64,000 nt of DNA from UBA1351 sp963677885. Its GTDB lineage: Bacteria > Bacillota > Clostridia > Lachnospirales > Vallitaleaceae. The position numbers and the translations under genes were made by a program. Where the stretch lies: positions 4,774,001-4,838,000 of the forward strand of contig OY782500.1 of NCBI GenBank assembly GCA_963677885.1, written 5' to 3'. Below, piece by piece: positions 26,198 through 35,709 of this stretch (within the stretch, counting starts at the first letter, position 1; each line of letters opens with the position of its first letter). The notes below the pieces were generated by a model that was not told the origin of the DNA, made no database searches, and worked only from the letters and a program-made list of their open reading frames with translations.

Positions 26198-27836
26198 TAA
26201 ACTAAAGTTAGATGAGAAAACGGTAGATAAATGCAGGAAAACAGCTCTATCCATTGCTGAGGAGGTTCAATCTTTTATTGACATCCATTCTACAGTGGCT
26301 GTTGAACGGACCCTGGTTCGTTTCTTTGGTGTTGATGGTGTTGATGAAGTGGATGTACCCCTACCAAATGTCGTCGTTGAAGCCATGGAGGATTATGAGC
26401 TATTAGATGAAGGTGCCAGTAGATTTTTTGCAAGAGCACTTAAAAGCCTAATGGATCAAGGGGCCATACCCCAAGAGGAAACTCTAGACTACCAGGTGGC
26501 CAGTGATGAGGACAGGATTTCCTGGGTCAATGATATTGCTAATTCTATTGGAGAAGGTAACTTCAACTTTTCACTGCCAGATCTAAGTGATGAAGAGGCC
26601 TATAGGATTATTAAACCTTATGTAGACTCAGGGCTTAATAGGATTAAGGACCGGAGACAGGAGCGGGAAGAGTATTTAAAGTCCTATGGAGATACTGAGG
26701 GAGCCTTTATATATGTCATCGTTGCCACCGGAAATATTTATGAAGATGTCACCCAGGCAGTGGCTGCCGCCAAACAGGGAGCTGATGTTATTGCAGTTAT
26801 TCGAACAACTGGGCAAAGTCTCCTGGACTATGTACCCTATGGACCAACTACAGAAGGTTTTGGCGGTACCTATGCCACTCAGGAGAATTTTAAAATCATG
26901 AGAAAGGCCCTGGATGAGGTTGGTCAGGAAATCGGCCGTTATATTAGACTGTGTAATTACTGCTCAGGCCTCTGTATGCCTGAAATTGCAGTTATGGGTG
27001 CTTATGAGCGGCTGGATATGATGCTTAACGATGCCCTTTATGGTATTTTGTTTAGGGATATAAATATGAAACGTACCTTGGTAGACCAGTTTTTTTCCAG
27101 GATTATCAATGCCTATGCAGGTGTTATTATCAATACTGGCGAAGACAACTACCTAACGACGGCTGATGCCTATGAAGAAGCCCATACAGTTCTAGCCAGC
27201 CAGTTTATCAATGAACAGTTTGCCTTTAAAGCAGGACTTCCTGAAGAACAGATGGGTTTGGGACATGCTTTTGAGATCGACCCTGCCAAAGAAGATTCTT
27301 TTGTTTATGAATTGGCCCAGGCACAGATGGCTAAAGAGATTTTCCCTAATGCACCCCTTAAGTATATGCCACCAACTAAGCATATGACCGGTGATATTTT
27401 TATGGGGAATGTTCAGGATGCCTTGTTTAATATGGTCACAACATTAACAGGACAGAAAATTCATCTGCTTGGTATGATGACTGAGGCTATTCACACTCCC
27501 TTTTTAGCTGATAGGGCCATTGCTATTGAAAATGCCAGATACATACAGAAGGCCATGGCTTCCTTAGGGGAGGAAATCGAGTTCAAGAAAGATGGTAAAA
27601 TGGTGGAAAGAACAGATAAGATTCTGCATGAAGCCTATGCCCTTCTTGATGAAATTGAGGAAAAAGGGCTTTTTAAAGCCTTATCGGAAGGTACTTTTGC
27701 AGGAGTCAAAAGACCTGAAGACGGTGGCAAGGGTCTTGGTGGTGTTTTTGAGAAGGCAGCCAGGTACATGAATCCATTTATGGATCAAATGCTGGAAGAC
27801 CAGTTACATGGACATAAGATAGGAAAGGAGGTCTAA
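26190..27836 (+). CDS. kamD: Lysine 5,6-aminomutase alpha subunit
   Basis: This 548-residue large subunit works with KamE to move the amino group of L-beta-lysine (or D-lysine) from carbon 6 to carbon 5 by an adenosylcobalamin radical mechanism using PLP. It contains the long TIM-barrel region with VIVATGNIYEDVTQAV, VIRTTGQSLLDYVPYGPT and RLCNYCSGLCMPEIAVMGA, all typical of KamD. It overlaps the preceding P-loop gene by eight bases and ends one base before kamE. Confidence 0.95.
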   Translation: MNNKLKLDEKTVDKCRKTALSIAEEVQSFIDIHSTVAVERTLVRFFGVDGVDEVDVPLPNVVVEAMEDYELLDEGASRFFARALKSLMDQGAIPQEETLDYQVASDEDRISWVNDIANSIGEGNFNFSLPDLSDEEAYRIIKPYVDSGLNRIKDRRQEREEYLKSYGDTEGAFIYVIVATGNIYEDVTQAVAAAKQGADVIAVIRTTGQSLLDYVPYGPTTEGFGGTYATQENFKIMRKALDEVGQEIGRYIRLCNYCSGLCMPEIAVMGAYERLDMMLNDALYGILFRDINMKRTLVDQFFSRIINAYAGVIINTGEDNYLTTADAYEEAHTVLASQFINEQFAFKAGLPEEQMGLGHAFEIDPAKEDSFVYELAQAQMAKEIFPNAPLKYMPPTKHMTGDIFMGNVQDALFNMVTTLTGQKIHLLGMMTEAIHTPFLADRAIAIENARYIQKAMASLGEEIEFKKDGKMVERTDKILHEAYALLDEIEEKGLFKALSEGTFAGVKRPEDGGKGLGGVFEKAARYMNPFMDQMLEDQLHGHKIGKEV

Positions 27837-27837
27837 G

Positions 27838-28629
27838 ATGAGCGGATATTCAATGGATAAAAAAGACTTCTCCAAAGAGCTTAATTTAGGTCACCTGAAG
27901 CCTTATGGCGATACGATGAATGACGGTAAAGTTCAGGTTTCATTTACCCTTCCAGTGCCCAACAATGACAGGTCAACAGAAGCTGCCAAGTTGCTGGCGG
28001 CTAAAATGGGTCTTAAAGATCCTGTGATAGCAGTGAGTAAATCTTTGGATACATCATTTACTATGTATGTAGCCTATGGAAGCGTTGCCTATGAGGTAGA
28101 CTATGAATCTATTCAGGTAACGTCAATAGAAATGGATACCATGTCCATGAAAGAAACGGATGACTTTATTAAAGAGCATATTGGCCGTAATCTTGTCGTT
28201 GTAGGAGCATCTACCGGTACAGATGCCCACACAGTTGGAATTGATGCTATTATGAATATGAAGGGTTATGCCGGCCATTACGGTTTGGAGCGGTATGAAA
28301 GTATTGATGCCTATAATCTGGGTTCTCAGGTGCCAAATATTGAATTTGTACGTAAGGCCAAGGAACTGAAGGCGGATGTACTGCTGGTATCCCAAACAGT
28401 GACCCAAAAAGATGTCCATATCAAGAATCTTACAGACCTGGTTGAAATGCTTGAAGCAGAAGGTATAAGAGACAAGGTCATCCTAATCTGTGGTGGTCCA
28501 AGAATCACCCATAAACTTGCCAAAGAATTAGGCTATGATGCAGGCTTTGGTTTTGGAAAATTTGCTGACGATGTAGCTACATATGCAGTCGAGGAATTTG
28601 TAGAACGACAAAAGGAAGGTGGAGTATAA
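27838..28629 (+). CDS. kamE: Lysine 5,6-aminomutase beta subunit
   Basis: This 263-residue subunit has a dimerisation domain (residues 1-100) and a B12-binding Rossmann domain. The cobalamin motif DxHxxG is D129-A-H131-T-V-G134. The PLP Schiff-base lysine expected 11 residues after the cobalamin His is present as K142, matching His133/Lys144 of the C. sticklandii enzyme. RBS AAAGGAGG precedes the ATG. It is part of the lysine operon after kamD. Confidence 0.95.
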   Translation: MSGYSMDKKDFSKELNLGHLKPYGDTMNDGKVQVSFTLPVPNNDRSTEAAKLLAAKMGLKDPVIAVSKSLDTSFTMYVAYGSVAYEVDYESIQVTSIEMDTMSMKETDDFIKEHIGRNLVVVGASTGTDAHTVGIDAIMNMKGYAGHYGLERYESIDAYNLGSQVPNIEFVRKAKELKADVLLVSQTVTQKDVHIKNLTDLVEMLEAEGIRDKVILICGGPRITHKLAKELGYDAGFGFGKFADDVATYAVEEFVERQKEGGV

Positions 28630-28630
28630 A

Positions 28631-29887
28631 ATGGAAAGCGCAAAAAAATTAAACTTGGAAAAATCCATGAAACTTATTGAAGAAGGTAGACAAACCACAC
28701 CGGGAGGTATGCTGGGTATACGCCGTCCCTATAACTTCGTAGAAGGAGAATATCCGATTTTTATTGACCATGGATATGGAGGTCATATTGTTGATGTTGA
28801 CGGCAATGATTATATTGATATGCTGTGTTCCTATGGTCCAATTATCTTGGGCTTTGTAGAAGATGAGATTAATCAGGCTGTTACAGAACAGATGCAGAAG
28901 GGCTTTTGTTTTTCCCTGGTTCAGGAAATTCAGAATAAGCTTCAGGAAAAACTTATTGAAGTGATTCCCTGTGCAGAAATGGCTGTTCTTGCCAAAACCG
29001 GATCTGATGTAACGACCATGGCTATTCGGGTAGCCAGAGGCTATACCAAGAAAAACAAGGTCCTTCGCTGTGGGTACCATGGCTGGCATGACTGGTGTGT
29101 GGAAAATCATGGTGGTGTACCTGAAGAGATACTCAACCTTACTGAGGAGTTTGAGTATGGTGACCTTAAGGATCTTGAAGACAAGCTTGAGAAAAACAAG
29201 GACCAGGTTGCCTGTGTTATCGTAACCCCTGTTGGTCATCCAACAGCAAAAGACGTGATGGCACCACCTGAAGGTTATCTTGAAGGTGTTAAAGAATTAG
29301 CAGCCAAACACGGAGCAGTTCTAGTATTTGATGAAATTCGGACAGGCTTTAGGGTGGCCCTTGGTGGAGCCGGAGAATATTATGGTGTAGAGCCGGATTT
29401 GGCCACCTTTGGTAAAGCTATGGCCAATGGATATCCGATTTCAGCCCTGGTTGGAAAAAAAGAAATACTTGGAGTTATGGAGAAAGAGGTTTTTGTGTCC
29501 TCAACTTTCTTTCCTAACAGTTTGGAGATGGCAGCATCTCTTAAATGTATAGAGATTATTGAGCGAGATCATGTCATTGACCAGGTATGGAATAAGGGAG
29601 AAATATTCCTAAATGATCTGAATGACCTAAAAGAAAAGCATGGGGCTCCAATTACTGTATCCGGTATACCGCCAATGCCTTTTGTAACTTTTGATAAAGT
29701 GGATGAAGACTATAAGGCAAGAAGAAAAGAGTTTTATACCCAGACGATTCGAAGAGGCTTGTTTATTCAACCCTATCACCACTGGTATATCTGTCACAGA
29801 CATACAGAAGAGGATATGATTAAGGCAATTAAAGTTATTGATGAGGCCCTTGAATATGTTATGGAAAAATACCCGGTGAAAGGATAG
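28631..29887 (+). CDS. Class III aminotransferase, probable 3-aminobutyryl-CoA aminotransferase (Kat)
   Basis: The start is ATG 28631 after AAGGAAGGTGGAG, giving 418 residues. It is a fold-type I, class III PLP enzyme resembling glutamate-1-semialdehyde aminomutase: GSDVTTMAIRVAR, VLRCGYHGWHDW, VFDEIRTGFR, and the PLP lysine in FGKAMANGYP. No ammonia lyase (kal) is in the operon. The known alternative is Kat, an acyl-CoA beta-transaminase described from Cloacamonas-type clusters, which converts 3-aminobutyryl-CoA to acetoacetyl-CoA. Position makes Kat the best guess; an omega-amino-acid transaminase is the alternative. Confidence 0.75.
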   Translation: MESAKKLNLEKSMKLIEEGRQTTPGGMLGIRRPYNFVEGEYPIFIDHGYGGHIVDVDGNDYIDMLCSYGPIILGFVEDEINQAVTEQMQKGFCFSLVQEIQNKLQEKLIEVIPCAEMAVLAKTGSDVTTMAIRVARGYTKKNKVLRCGYHGWHDWCVENHGGVPEEILNLTEEFEYGDLKDLEDKLEKNKDQVACVIVTPVGHPTAKDVMAPPEGYLEGVKELAAKHGAVLVFDEIRTGFRVALGGAGEYYGVEPDLATFGKAMANGYPISALVGKKEILGVMEKEVFVSSTFFPNSLEMAASLKCIEIIERDHVIDQVWNKGEIFLNDLNDLKEKHGAPITVSGIPPMPFVTFDKVDEDYKARRKEFYTQTIRRGLFIQPYHHWYICHRHTEEDMIKAIKVIDEALEYVMEKYPVKG

Positions 29888-29888
29888 G

Positions 29889-30551
29889 ATGTCAATGAAT
29901 AAATTTGTTGATCTAAAATTTTGCCAGGAACTGGTAAAACCTGGAATGACCATTATGGTTGGTGGATTTATGGCAGTGGGAGCTCCTGAACATATTATCG
30001 ATGCTCTTGTAGAGTCAGGTGTCAAGGACCTTACCCTGATATCGACGGATACTGCAACTGAAACAAGTGGTGTCGGCAAAATGGTAGTCGCCAAACAGTT
30101 TACAAAAATCTATGCTTCCCATATTGGGCTCAACAAAGAAACAGGAAGACAGCTCAATGAGGGAGAAACCCAAGTAATCTTGACTCCCCAGGGTACACTG
30201 GCGGAACAGATCAGATGTGGTGGCTCCGGTATAGGTGGTTTTTTGACACCCACCGGTGTTGGAACTGTGGTTGAAGAAGGGAAGCAGACCATGGTTATTG
30301 ATGGCAAGAAGTATATTCTGGAGCTACCTTTAAAAGCTGATATAGCCTTTATTTCAGGGACCAAGGTTGATAAGGCAGGTAACGTATTTATAGCCAAGAC
30401 AACGAGAAACTTTAATCCCCTTATGGCCATGGCTGCAGAGACTGTAGTTGTTGAAGCCAGAGAAATTGTTGAAATCGGCGATATTGATCCCCATATGGTT
30501 ATGGTACCTGCAACTTTAGTAGACTATATTGTTGACCCAAGTGGGAGGTAG
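29889..30551 (+). CDS. atoD: CoA-transferase subunit A (AtoD-like)
   Basis: This 220-residue protein has the 3-oxoacid CoA-transferase alpha-subunit features GMTIMVGGFMAVGAPEHIIDAL and IRCGGSGIGGFLTPTGVGT. With AtoA it moves CoA between acyl-CoA and acetoacetate, recovering the acetoacetate made by Kce as acetoacetyl-CoA. Start may be ATG 29889 or 29895; the ribosome site AAAGGAT suits the second better. It overlaps nothing and is followed four bases later by atoA. Confidence 0.92.
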   Translation: MSMNKFVDLKFCQELVKPGMTIMVGGFMAVGAPEHIIDALVESGVKDLTLISTDTATETSGVGKMVVAKQFTKIYASHIGLNKETGRQLNEGETQVILTPQGTLAEQIRCGGSGIGGFLTPTGVGTVVEEGKQTMVIDGKKYILELPLKADIAFISGTKVDKAGNVFIAKTTRNFNPLMAMAAETVVVEAREIVEIGDIDPHMVMVPATLVDYIVDPSGR

Positions 30552-30555
30552 ATGG

Positions 30556-31194
30556 ATGAATCAGTTATCAACAAAGGAAATTATTGCAAAACGTGTAGCT
30601 AAAGAGCTGAAAAACGGTTATATGGTTAACCTTGGGATCGGTCTGCCTACCCTGGTTGCCAACTTTCTTCCTGAGGGTATTGATGTAACCTTCCAGTCTG
30701 AGAATGGTATGTTGGGCCTTGGTCCGGCTCCTGATGATGAACATATTGATCCGGACATATCCAATGCAGGAGGCAGTCCGGTTACCATAGTGGATGGTGG
30801 TATGTATTTTGACTCGGCCTATTCTTTTGGACTTATTAGGGGAGGCCATGTGGATGTTACTGTTCTTGGAGCCCTCCAGGTAGATGAAAAGGCCAACATC
30901 GCCAATTGGATGATACCTGGGAAAATGGTTCCAGGAATGGGTGGGGCAATGGACCTTTTGGTCGGTGCCAAAAAAGTCATCGTTGCCATGACCCACACAG
31001 CAAAAGGGAAGATGAAAATCCTGAAAGAATGTAATCTGCCATTAACTGCAGTTGGAGCTGTGGATATGATTATTACAGACCTGTGTGTCTTTGAGTACAT
31101 TGACGGTAAATTGACCCTGACTGAACTCATGGATGGAGTCAGTCTGGATATGGTTAAAGAAGAAACTGAGGCGGACTTTGACATAAGACTGTAA
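30556..31194 (+). CDS. atoA: CoA-transferase subunit B (AtoA-like)
   Basis: The start is ATG 30556 after GGGAGG; 212 residues. The catalytic glutamate sits in the hallmark SENGMLGLGP near residue 48, and the GLPTLVANFLP and GGAMDLLVGAKKVIVAM motifs are also present. It completes the butyrate-producing end of lysine fermentation as the last gene of the operon. No clear terminator is seen before the next gene at 31231, so read-through is possible. Confidence 0.92.
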   Translation: MNQLSTKEIIAKRVAKELKNGYMVNLGIGLPTLVANFLPEGIDVTFQSENGMLGLGPAPDDEHIDPDISNAGGSPVTIVDGGMYFDSAYSFGLIRGGHVDVTVLGALQVDEKANIANWMIPGKMVPGMGGAMDLLVGAKKVIVAMTHTAKGKMKILKECNLPLTAVGAVDMIITDLCVFEYIDGKLTLTELMDGVSLDMVKEETEADFDIRL

Positions 31195-31230
31195 TTAATA
31201 GTATGATAGATTACAGAAAGGTGGGATCAT

Positions 31231-32220
31231 ATGAAGCCAATAGTTACAGGAGTTCTAGGATACGGTTTTAGTGGACAGATTTTTCACTGTCCCTTTATTG
31301 AAGCCCATGAGGACTACAGCCTTAAGACCGTTGTTTCCAGACATTCAGATAAACCCCTTAAGGATTATCCATTTATTGAACTAACCAGAGACTATGAAGA
31401 AATGCTGGATGATAAAGATATTGAATTAGTTGTTATTACAACACCTAGCCATTTACATTTTACCCACGCCAAAATGGCCCTTTTAAAGGGCAAGCATGTA
31501 CTTGTTGAAAAGCCCTATACTGCAACTCTTGATGAAGCCCTGGAGTTAAATGCTCTGGCGGATGAAAAAGGCCTTTTTATTTCCTGCTATCAAAACCGAC
31601 GATATGACGGTGACTTTCTTACCCTTAAACGTCTGAAAGCCGAGGGGAAACTGGATGACCTGGTGGAAGTGGATATGACCTGGGACAGGTATAAAAAGGT
31701 GGAAGAGATTACCTGGAAAGAAGAAGGACATGATGGTGCCAACTTGATATATGACCTGGGATCCCATCTTTTGGACCAGGCCTTGACTCTTTTTGGAACC
31801 CCACTTAATTTTCATTCGATTACAAAAAAAGTTAGGAACAATTCCAATATTATTGACTGGTTTCAGATCACCATGGATTATGGTGATTTTGTAGCTAGAA
31901 TCAAAGCAAGTCTAGGCGCAACCTATAAAGAACCAAGATACAGGTTCCTGACACAAGATTATGGATATGTTTTTCATAAGATGGGAGAACAGGAAGATAA
32001 ACTTCGTTCAGGCATGGGACCCTTGGACAGACATTACGGTGATGAAGCCAAGTATGATATCTATGACGGTCTCACAATTATTGATCAGCCTCAGGTAGAT
32101 AATGGCAACTATTTAATGTATTATACACAGATGGCCAATGCAATTAGAGGTTTGGCTGAGCCAGAGGTAACCAAGGAAGAGGCAGCAAGGTTAATTCAAT
32201 ATTTACAAAGTATAAAATAA
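31231..32220 (+). CDS. Gfo/Idh/MocA-family oxidoreductase
   Basis: This 329-residue NAD(P)-dependent oxidoreductase has the N-terminal Rossmann motif GVLGYGFSGQIFH and the family signature EKPYTATLDEA near residue 95. The C-terminal domain includes YDLGSHLLDQAL, where the family's catalytic His/Asp region lies. The YvaA/YdgJ-like form (GFSGQIFHCPF) acts on inositol or sugar-like substrates in relatives; the substrate here is unknown. It ends three bases from a convergent gene. Confidence 0.88.
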   Translation: MKPIVTGVLGYGFSGQIFHCPFIEAHEDYSLKTVVSRHSDKPLKDYPFIELTRDYEEMLDDKDIELVVITTPSHLHFTHAKMALLKGKHVLVEKPYTATLDEALELNALADEKGLFISCYQNRRYDGDFLTLKRLKAEGKLDDLVEVDMTWDRYKKVEEITWKEEGHDGANLIYDLGSHLLDQALTLFGTPLNFHSITKKVRNNSNIIDWFQITMDYGDFVARIKASLGATYKEPRYRFLTQDYGYVFHKMGEQEDKLRSGMGPLDRHYGDEAKYDIYDGLTIIDQPQVDNGNYLMYYTQMANAIRGLAEPEVTKEEAARLIQYLQSIK

Positions 32221-32223
32221 CAA

Positions 32224-32925
32224 CTAGTAGAGAGACAGCTGTTCATCAGCAGGTTCAATACACTTGATTGAATTGTTTTTCATCGAGTTAACGAAGGTGG
32301 ATACTTCATAAGTATCCATTTTTTTTGCATCATAAGGCAGCAAAAGGGATTGGAGTAGGTCTGTAGGACTTGCTGGATTTAACCAAATGTCGGAAGAACT
32401 GGGAGTTAGAATAACCGGCATCCGATTATGTATGGGTTCCATAAGTTTGTTGGGCTGGCAGGTAAGAACTGAACAGGTGTGAAGCTTTCTGCCATCACCA
32501 TAGGTAAAGGTGGTATAGATTCCGGCCAAGGGCATAAGCTCTTGATCTTTCACCATGAACCGGAAGGGGCGCTTTATTTTTTCCCGTTTCCATTCATAGA
32601 AGGAGTCAGCTAAAACAATACAGCGCCTGCTGGAAAAGGATGTTTTAAATGTAGGTTTTTCCAGTAGAGTTTCACTTCTTGCATTGATAAGTGAGTACTT
32701 GATCTCCGATTCTTTGGTCCAGGGCGGAACAAAGCCCCAAACCAACTCTCCTGCCCGACGTTTATCTTTGGCGCCTGGCTGAATAAGGGTAAGGACCTTG
32801 GAAGAGGGGCCCATATTATAATTAGGGACATTAGAAATAGCTGGTGCATTTGTTACTTCAAATGCATCAGCTAATATATCGAGAATCATTTGTTTGTCTA
32901 GAGCAAGGGTTACTCTGCCGCACAT
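32224..32925 (-). CDS. SOS-response-associated peptidase (SRAP/YedK/HMCES family)
   Basis: This 233-residue protein begins MCGRVT; Cys2 is the family's catalytic residue, which links covalently to abasic sites in single-stranded DNA after Met removal. Supporting motifs are LINARSETL, RRCIVLADSFYEWK and the AGIY region, with the active-site His in EPIHNRMPVIL. It protects abasic sites during replication. It follows the 219-residue unknown gene by one base on the same strand, so both form a two-gene unit. Confidence 0.93.
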   Translation of the reverse strand: MCGRVTLALDKQMILDILADAFEVTNAPAISNVPNYNMGPSSKVLTLIQPGAKDKRRAGELVWGFVPPWTKESEIKYSLINARSETLLEKPTFKTSFSSRRCIVLADSFYEWKREKIKRPFRFMVKDQELMPLAGIYTTFTYGDGRKLHTCSVLTCQPNKLMEPIHNRMPVILTPSSSDIWLNPASPTDLLQSLLLPYDAKKMDTYEVSTFVNSMKNNSIKCIEPADEQLSLY

Positions 32926-32926
32926 A

Positions 32927-33586
32927 CTATACCTCTGTTTCTCCTGCTTCTTCGTCTATACCCATCCATTCATCGAATTTCTTCATGGTCATATCATAGG
33001 TGTCATAGGATAAACCAGGTAGTTTTCCTTTGCCACCAAACATTTCTTCAATTTCCTCAAAAGCGCTGACAAAAGCATCTTTAAGTTCCTGTGCTTTGGC
33101 AGGATCTCCACCAGAAAGTGCTTTGGCAAAGTCAACCAAGCGGGTTGATGTTTCATCTGCACTCCAGTAACCGCCTTCAGCAACATCTTTTTTAGCCTGT
33201 TCTACATCTTCTGCAGTATATTCGATTTCAAGGGTTACCTGTTCGCCGGCTCTGATTCTGTCTAGGACACCACGAATACCGCCAAGTTGTTTAAGGCCGG
33301 TGCCTCTGGCGGTGTCTCTGAATAACTGAACCATTCTGGCGTCAGTTTCTTCCTTCATTGCTAAAACTTTTTCCATATCTACAGTATAACCGGATGTAAC
33401 TTGAGCTTCCTCGTTCTCACCTGGCTCGTAAAGAACACCGGTATCGCCTTTAACCTTTAACTGTTCTTTCACTTGGATCATTGTTTTTTCGATGCCTGGG
33501 TTAGAAATCTGTTTGATTTTAGTCTGGCTTTTATATGAAACGCTGTCAAGATTTAAGCTGGTTTTTTCATGAATATTATTGATCAT
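32927..33586 (-). CDS. Unknown 219-residue soluble protein upstream of the SRAP gene
   Basis: I do not recognise a family. The protein has no signal peptide or membrane segment. It is acidic and predicted mostly helical, with segments rich in Lys/Glu around residues 70-100 and 130-190, and a C-terminal Gly-rich turn (MFGGKGKLPGLSYDTYDMTMKKFDEW). AAGGAGG lies ahead of the ATG. It is co-transcribed with SRAP, so a link to DNA damage is possible but unproven. Divergent transcription of the Nudix gene starts nearby. Confidence 0.72.
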   Translation of the reverse strand: MINNIHEKTSLNLDSVSYKSQTKIKQISNPGIEKTMIQVKEQLKVKGDTGVLYEPGENEEAQVTSGYTVDMEKVLAMKEETDARMVQLFRDTARGTGLKQLGGIRGVLDRIRAGEQVTLEIEYTAEDVEQAKKDVAEGGYWSADETSTRLVDFAKALSGGDPAKAQELKDAFVSAFEEIEEMFGGKGKLPGLSYDTYDMTMKKFDEWMGIDEEAGETEV

Positions 33587-33719
33587 TATACATTCCTCCT
33601 TGAATGAATCGCCCTCCGGTGGCTATTAATGTCTCTAATTATATATCGGATGGGATTCTGGAAAAGTTTATAGGAATAAGTAATTAGTAAAATGATGAAA
33701 TTTATGATAATATTAGATT

Positions 33720-34394
33720 ATGTTAGTAGATAAAATTAAGGAAATCATCTCTATTATACCATATAAAGAGACAATAATCACCGAGGGAAAAAGTCCCGAA
33801 TCTTCAGTGCTTCTACCTATTGTTGAAAAGGAGGGTAAGCTTTATATTCTTTTTGAAAAAAGAAGCCAGTGGGTCAGTCAGCCAGGTGAAATTTGTTTTC
33901 CAGGAGGCAGAGTGGATCCGACGGATAAGGATGCCGGTGCAACAGCCCTTAGAGAAACCTGTGAAGAACTGGGTTATCATGAAGAACAGGTCCAGTTACT
34001 GGGTAAATTAGGTGTCCTTCCTGCCCATTTTCGGAACTTAATCCATTGCTATGTCGGTTTCATCCATTGGGACCAGGTGGAGGCAAGCCGGTATAATCAT
34101 CAGGAAGTTGAAGAAATCATTCTGGTTGATTTAGACCATTTACTTGAAGCAAAACCCAAGACCTATACCTTACAGGTCAAGGCTGAAACCTATATTGTCG
34201 ATGAACAGGGAAACAAGAAAGTTACTTTTCCTGTGGGACCCTTGGGGCTTCCTGAACAATATGATGAAAGCTGGAGCATGGGCAAACGTCATGTTATTGT
34301 ATATGAGCTTGATCATGTGACTATTTGGGGCTTAACAGGTAGCCTCCTTAGGTATTTTATTGAGCAAGTGAAAGACTTACAGAAGGAACTATAG
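33720..34394 (+). CDS. Nudix hydrolase, probable coenzyme A pyrophosphatase
   Basis: This 224-residue protein has the Nudix box G-x5-E-x7-REUxEExGU in the form GGRVDPTDKDAGATALRETCEELG near residues 61-84, and just upstream the LLPIVEKEGKLYILFEKRS region typical of NudL-type CoA pyrophosphatases. Family members cleave CoA or acyl-CoA diphosphates. No good ribosome binding site precedes the ATG at 33720, and an upstream TATGATAAT lies close to it, so the mRNA could be nearly leaderless. Confidence 0.85.
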   Translation: MLVDKIKEIISIIPYKETIITEGKSPESSVLLPIVEKEGKLYILFEKRSQWVSQPGEICFPGGRVDPTDKDAGATALRETCEELGYHEEQVQLLGKLGVLPAHFRNLIHCYVGFIHWDQVEASRYNHQEVEEIILVDLDHLLEAKPKTYTLQVKAETYIVDEQGNKKVTFPVGPLGLPEQYDESWSMGKRHVIVYELDHVTIWGLTGSLLRYFIEQVKDLQKEL

Positions 34395-34403
34395 AGCGAT
34401 GTA

Positions 34404-34438
34404 GCCTCGGCTACAAACTCTGTGTTCCTTTTTTGATA
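34404..34438 (+). terminator. Possible terminator between the Nudix gene and the four-gene cluster
   Basis: TGTAGCC and GGCTACA form a perfect seven-base stem with a two-base gap, but the T6 run begins only about 14 bases later, so termination strength is uncertain. Confidence 0.4.
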
Positions 34439-34470
34439 TAATAGGCTCAGATAAGAAAGGAAGGTCAACT

Positions 34471-35709
34471 ATGTCTTTTATAGATTTAAATAAATCATTA
34501 CATCATTTGGTAACAAAGTATCCGGAAGTTAAAGAATATCTCATTGGACAGGGCCTCAATCAGGTTGAGGACCAAAAGCTCCTTGAAACCATAGGTAAGA
34601 CTATAACCGTCAGCGTACTCATTCAGTCAAAAAAAATCAATCAAGAGCTTTTTGTCAGTCAATTGGAAACGATTATTAAGGAGTCAAGAAATCTGGCAGA
34701 TACGACCTTGCTGGAAAAGGCAAGAAATTATGAGGCCACCATTAAGATCCAGGGTATCCTGCCATGTCCGGTAAGAATTCCCTTGTTAGAACAATTTGAA
34801 GGATGGTTGGAGGACCAGGATCAGACTTACCAGAAGTCAATTGACTACGAACTGAAAGCGGCTTCAATGGGGGTTGATTGGTTGAAAGAAGCCATGGAAG
34901 AGTCTACAGAGACCTGTCAGGAAGGATCTGAAGTTGCAGACGTTTTCCTGTCAGCCGGTTTTGATCTCTTTTTTGATAATCGCTATATGGGACATCTGAA
35001 AAAAGAAAAAGTTTTTCAGGACATGGTGGTTTATGAAGAATACAACCAGGATTTCGACAATGCATACATCAGCTTAAAAGATCCAGACAAGGATTACTCA
35101 GTTATAGGTACTGTTCCTGCTGTTTTCCTGATTAATCATAATGCTTTGGGAGATAAGCCGATACCTTTTACATGGGAGGCACTGATTAGTGGCGAATACG
35201 AGAATCTGGTAAGTCTTCCAGTTGGTGATTTTGACCTCTTTAATGCCATTTTATTAAATATCCATAAGGAGTTTGGAATGGATGGTGTCAGACGGTTAGG
35301 TAAAACCTTGATGAAATCCATGCATCCATCTGAAATGGTTAAGGCTGGCTCTAAACCAAATCAACCGGCAGTCACCATTATGCCCTTCTTCTTTACAAAA
35401 ATGACAAGACCTGGCGGCACAATGGAAGCGGTATGGCCCAAAGACGGTGCTATCATAAGCCCCATATTTATGCTTTCAAAACGTAACAAAAGGGACCAGG
35501 TTCAGCCTATTGTTGATTTCTTTGCCTCTAAAGGTGTAGGGGAGATACTAAGTCATAATGGAAGGTTCCCTTCAACCCATCCAGATGTGGATAACCTTAT
35601 ACCAAAGGAAAACAAGTATATGTGGTTAGGCTGGGATTATATTAAAAACAATGATATAGGACAACTTATTGAAGCATGTATGACAGCTTTTGAAGGAGAA
35701 TCAAAATGA
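34471..35709 (+). CDS. Cytosolic solute-binding-like protein with DUF1858-like N-terminus
   Basis: This 412-residue protein has no signal peptide or lipobox. Residues 1-70 resemble the DUF1858/ScdA-N helical domain (LVTKYPEVKEYLIGQGL). From about residue 95 it resembles periplasmic type-2 solute-binding proteins (GTVPAVFLINHNALGDKPIPFTW; AIISPIFML). A binding protein kept in the cytosol is unusual. It heads a tight cluster with a Cys-rich GTPase (four-base overlap), an ABC ATPase and a zinc-ribbon protein, and no permease gene is present. A metal- or cofactor-carrier role is inferred, not shown. Confidence 0.7.
   Translation: MSFIDLNKSLHHLVTKYPEVKEYLIGQGLNQVEDQKLLETIGKTITVSVLIQSKKINQELFVSQLETIIKESRNLADTTLLEKARNYEATIKIQGILPCPVRIPLLEQFEGWLEDQDQTYQKSIDYELKAASMGVDWLKEAMEESTETCQEGSEVADVFLSAGFDLFFDNRYMGHLKKEKVFQDMVVYEEYNQDFDNAYISLKDPDKDYSVIGTVPAVFLINHNALGDKPIPFTWEALISGEYENLVSLPVGDFDLFNAILLNIHKEFGMDGVRRLGKTLMKSMHPSEMVKAGSKPNQPAVTIMPFFFTKMTRPGGTMEAVWPKDGAIISPIFMLSKRNKRDQVQPIVDFFASKGVGEILSHNGRFPSTHPDVDNLIPKENKYMWLGWDYIKNNDIGQLIEACMTAFEGESK

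Noticed and set aside
34471..35709. Ordinary ABC importer binding protein
   Set aside because: No signal peptide or lipobox and no permease gene in the cluster.
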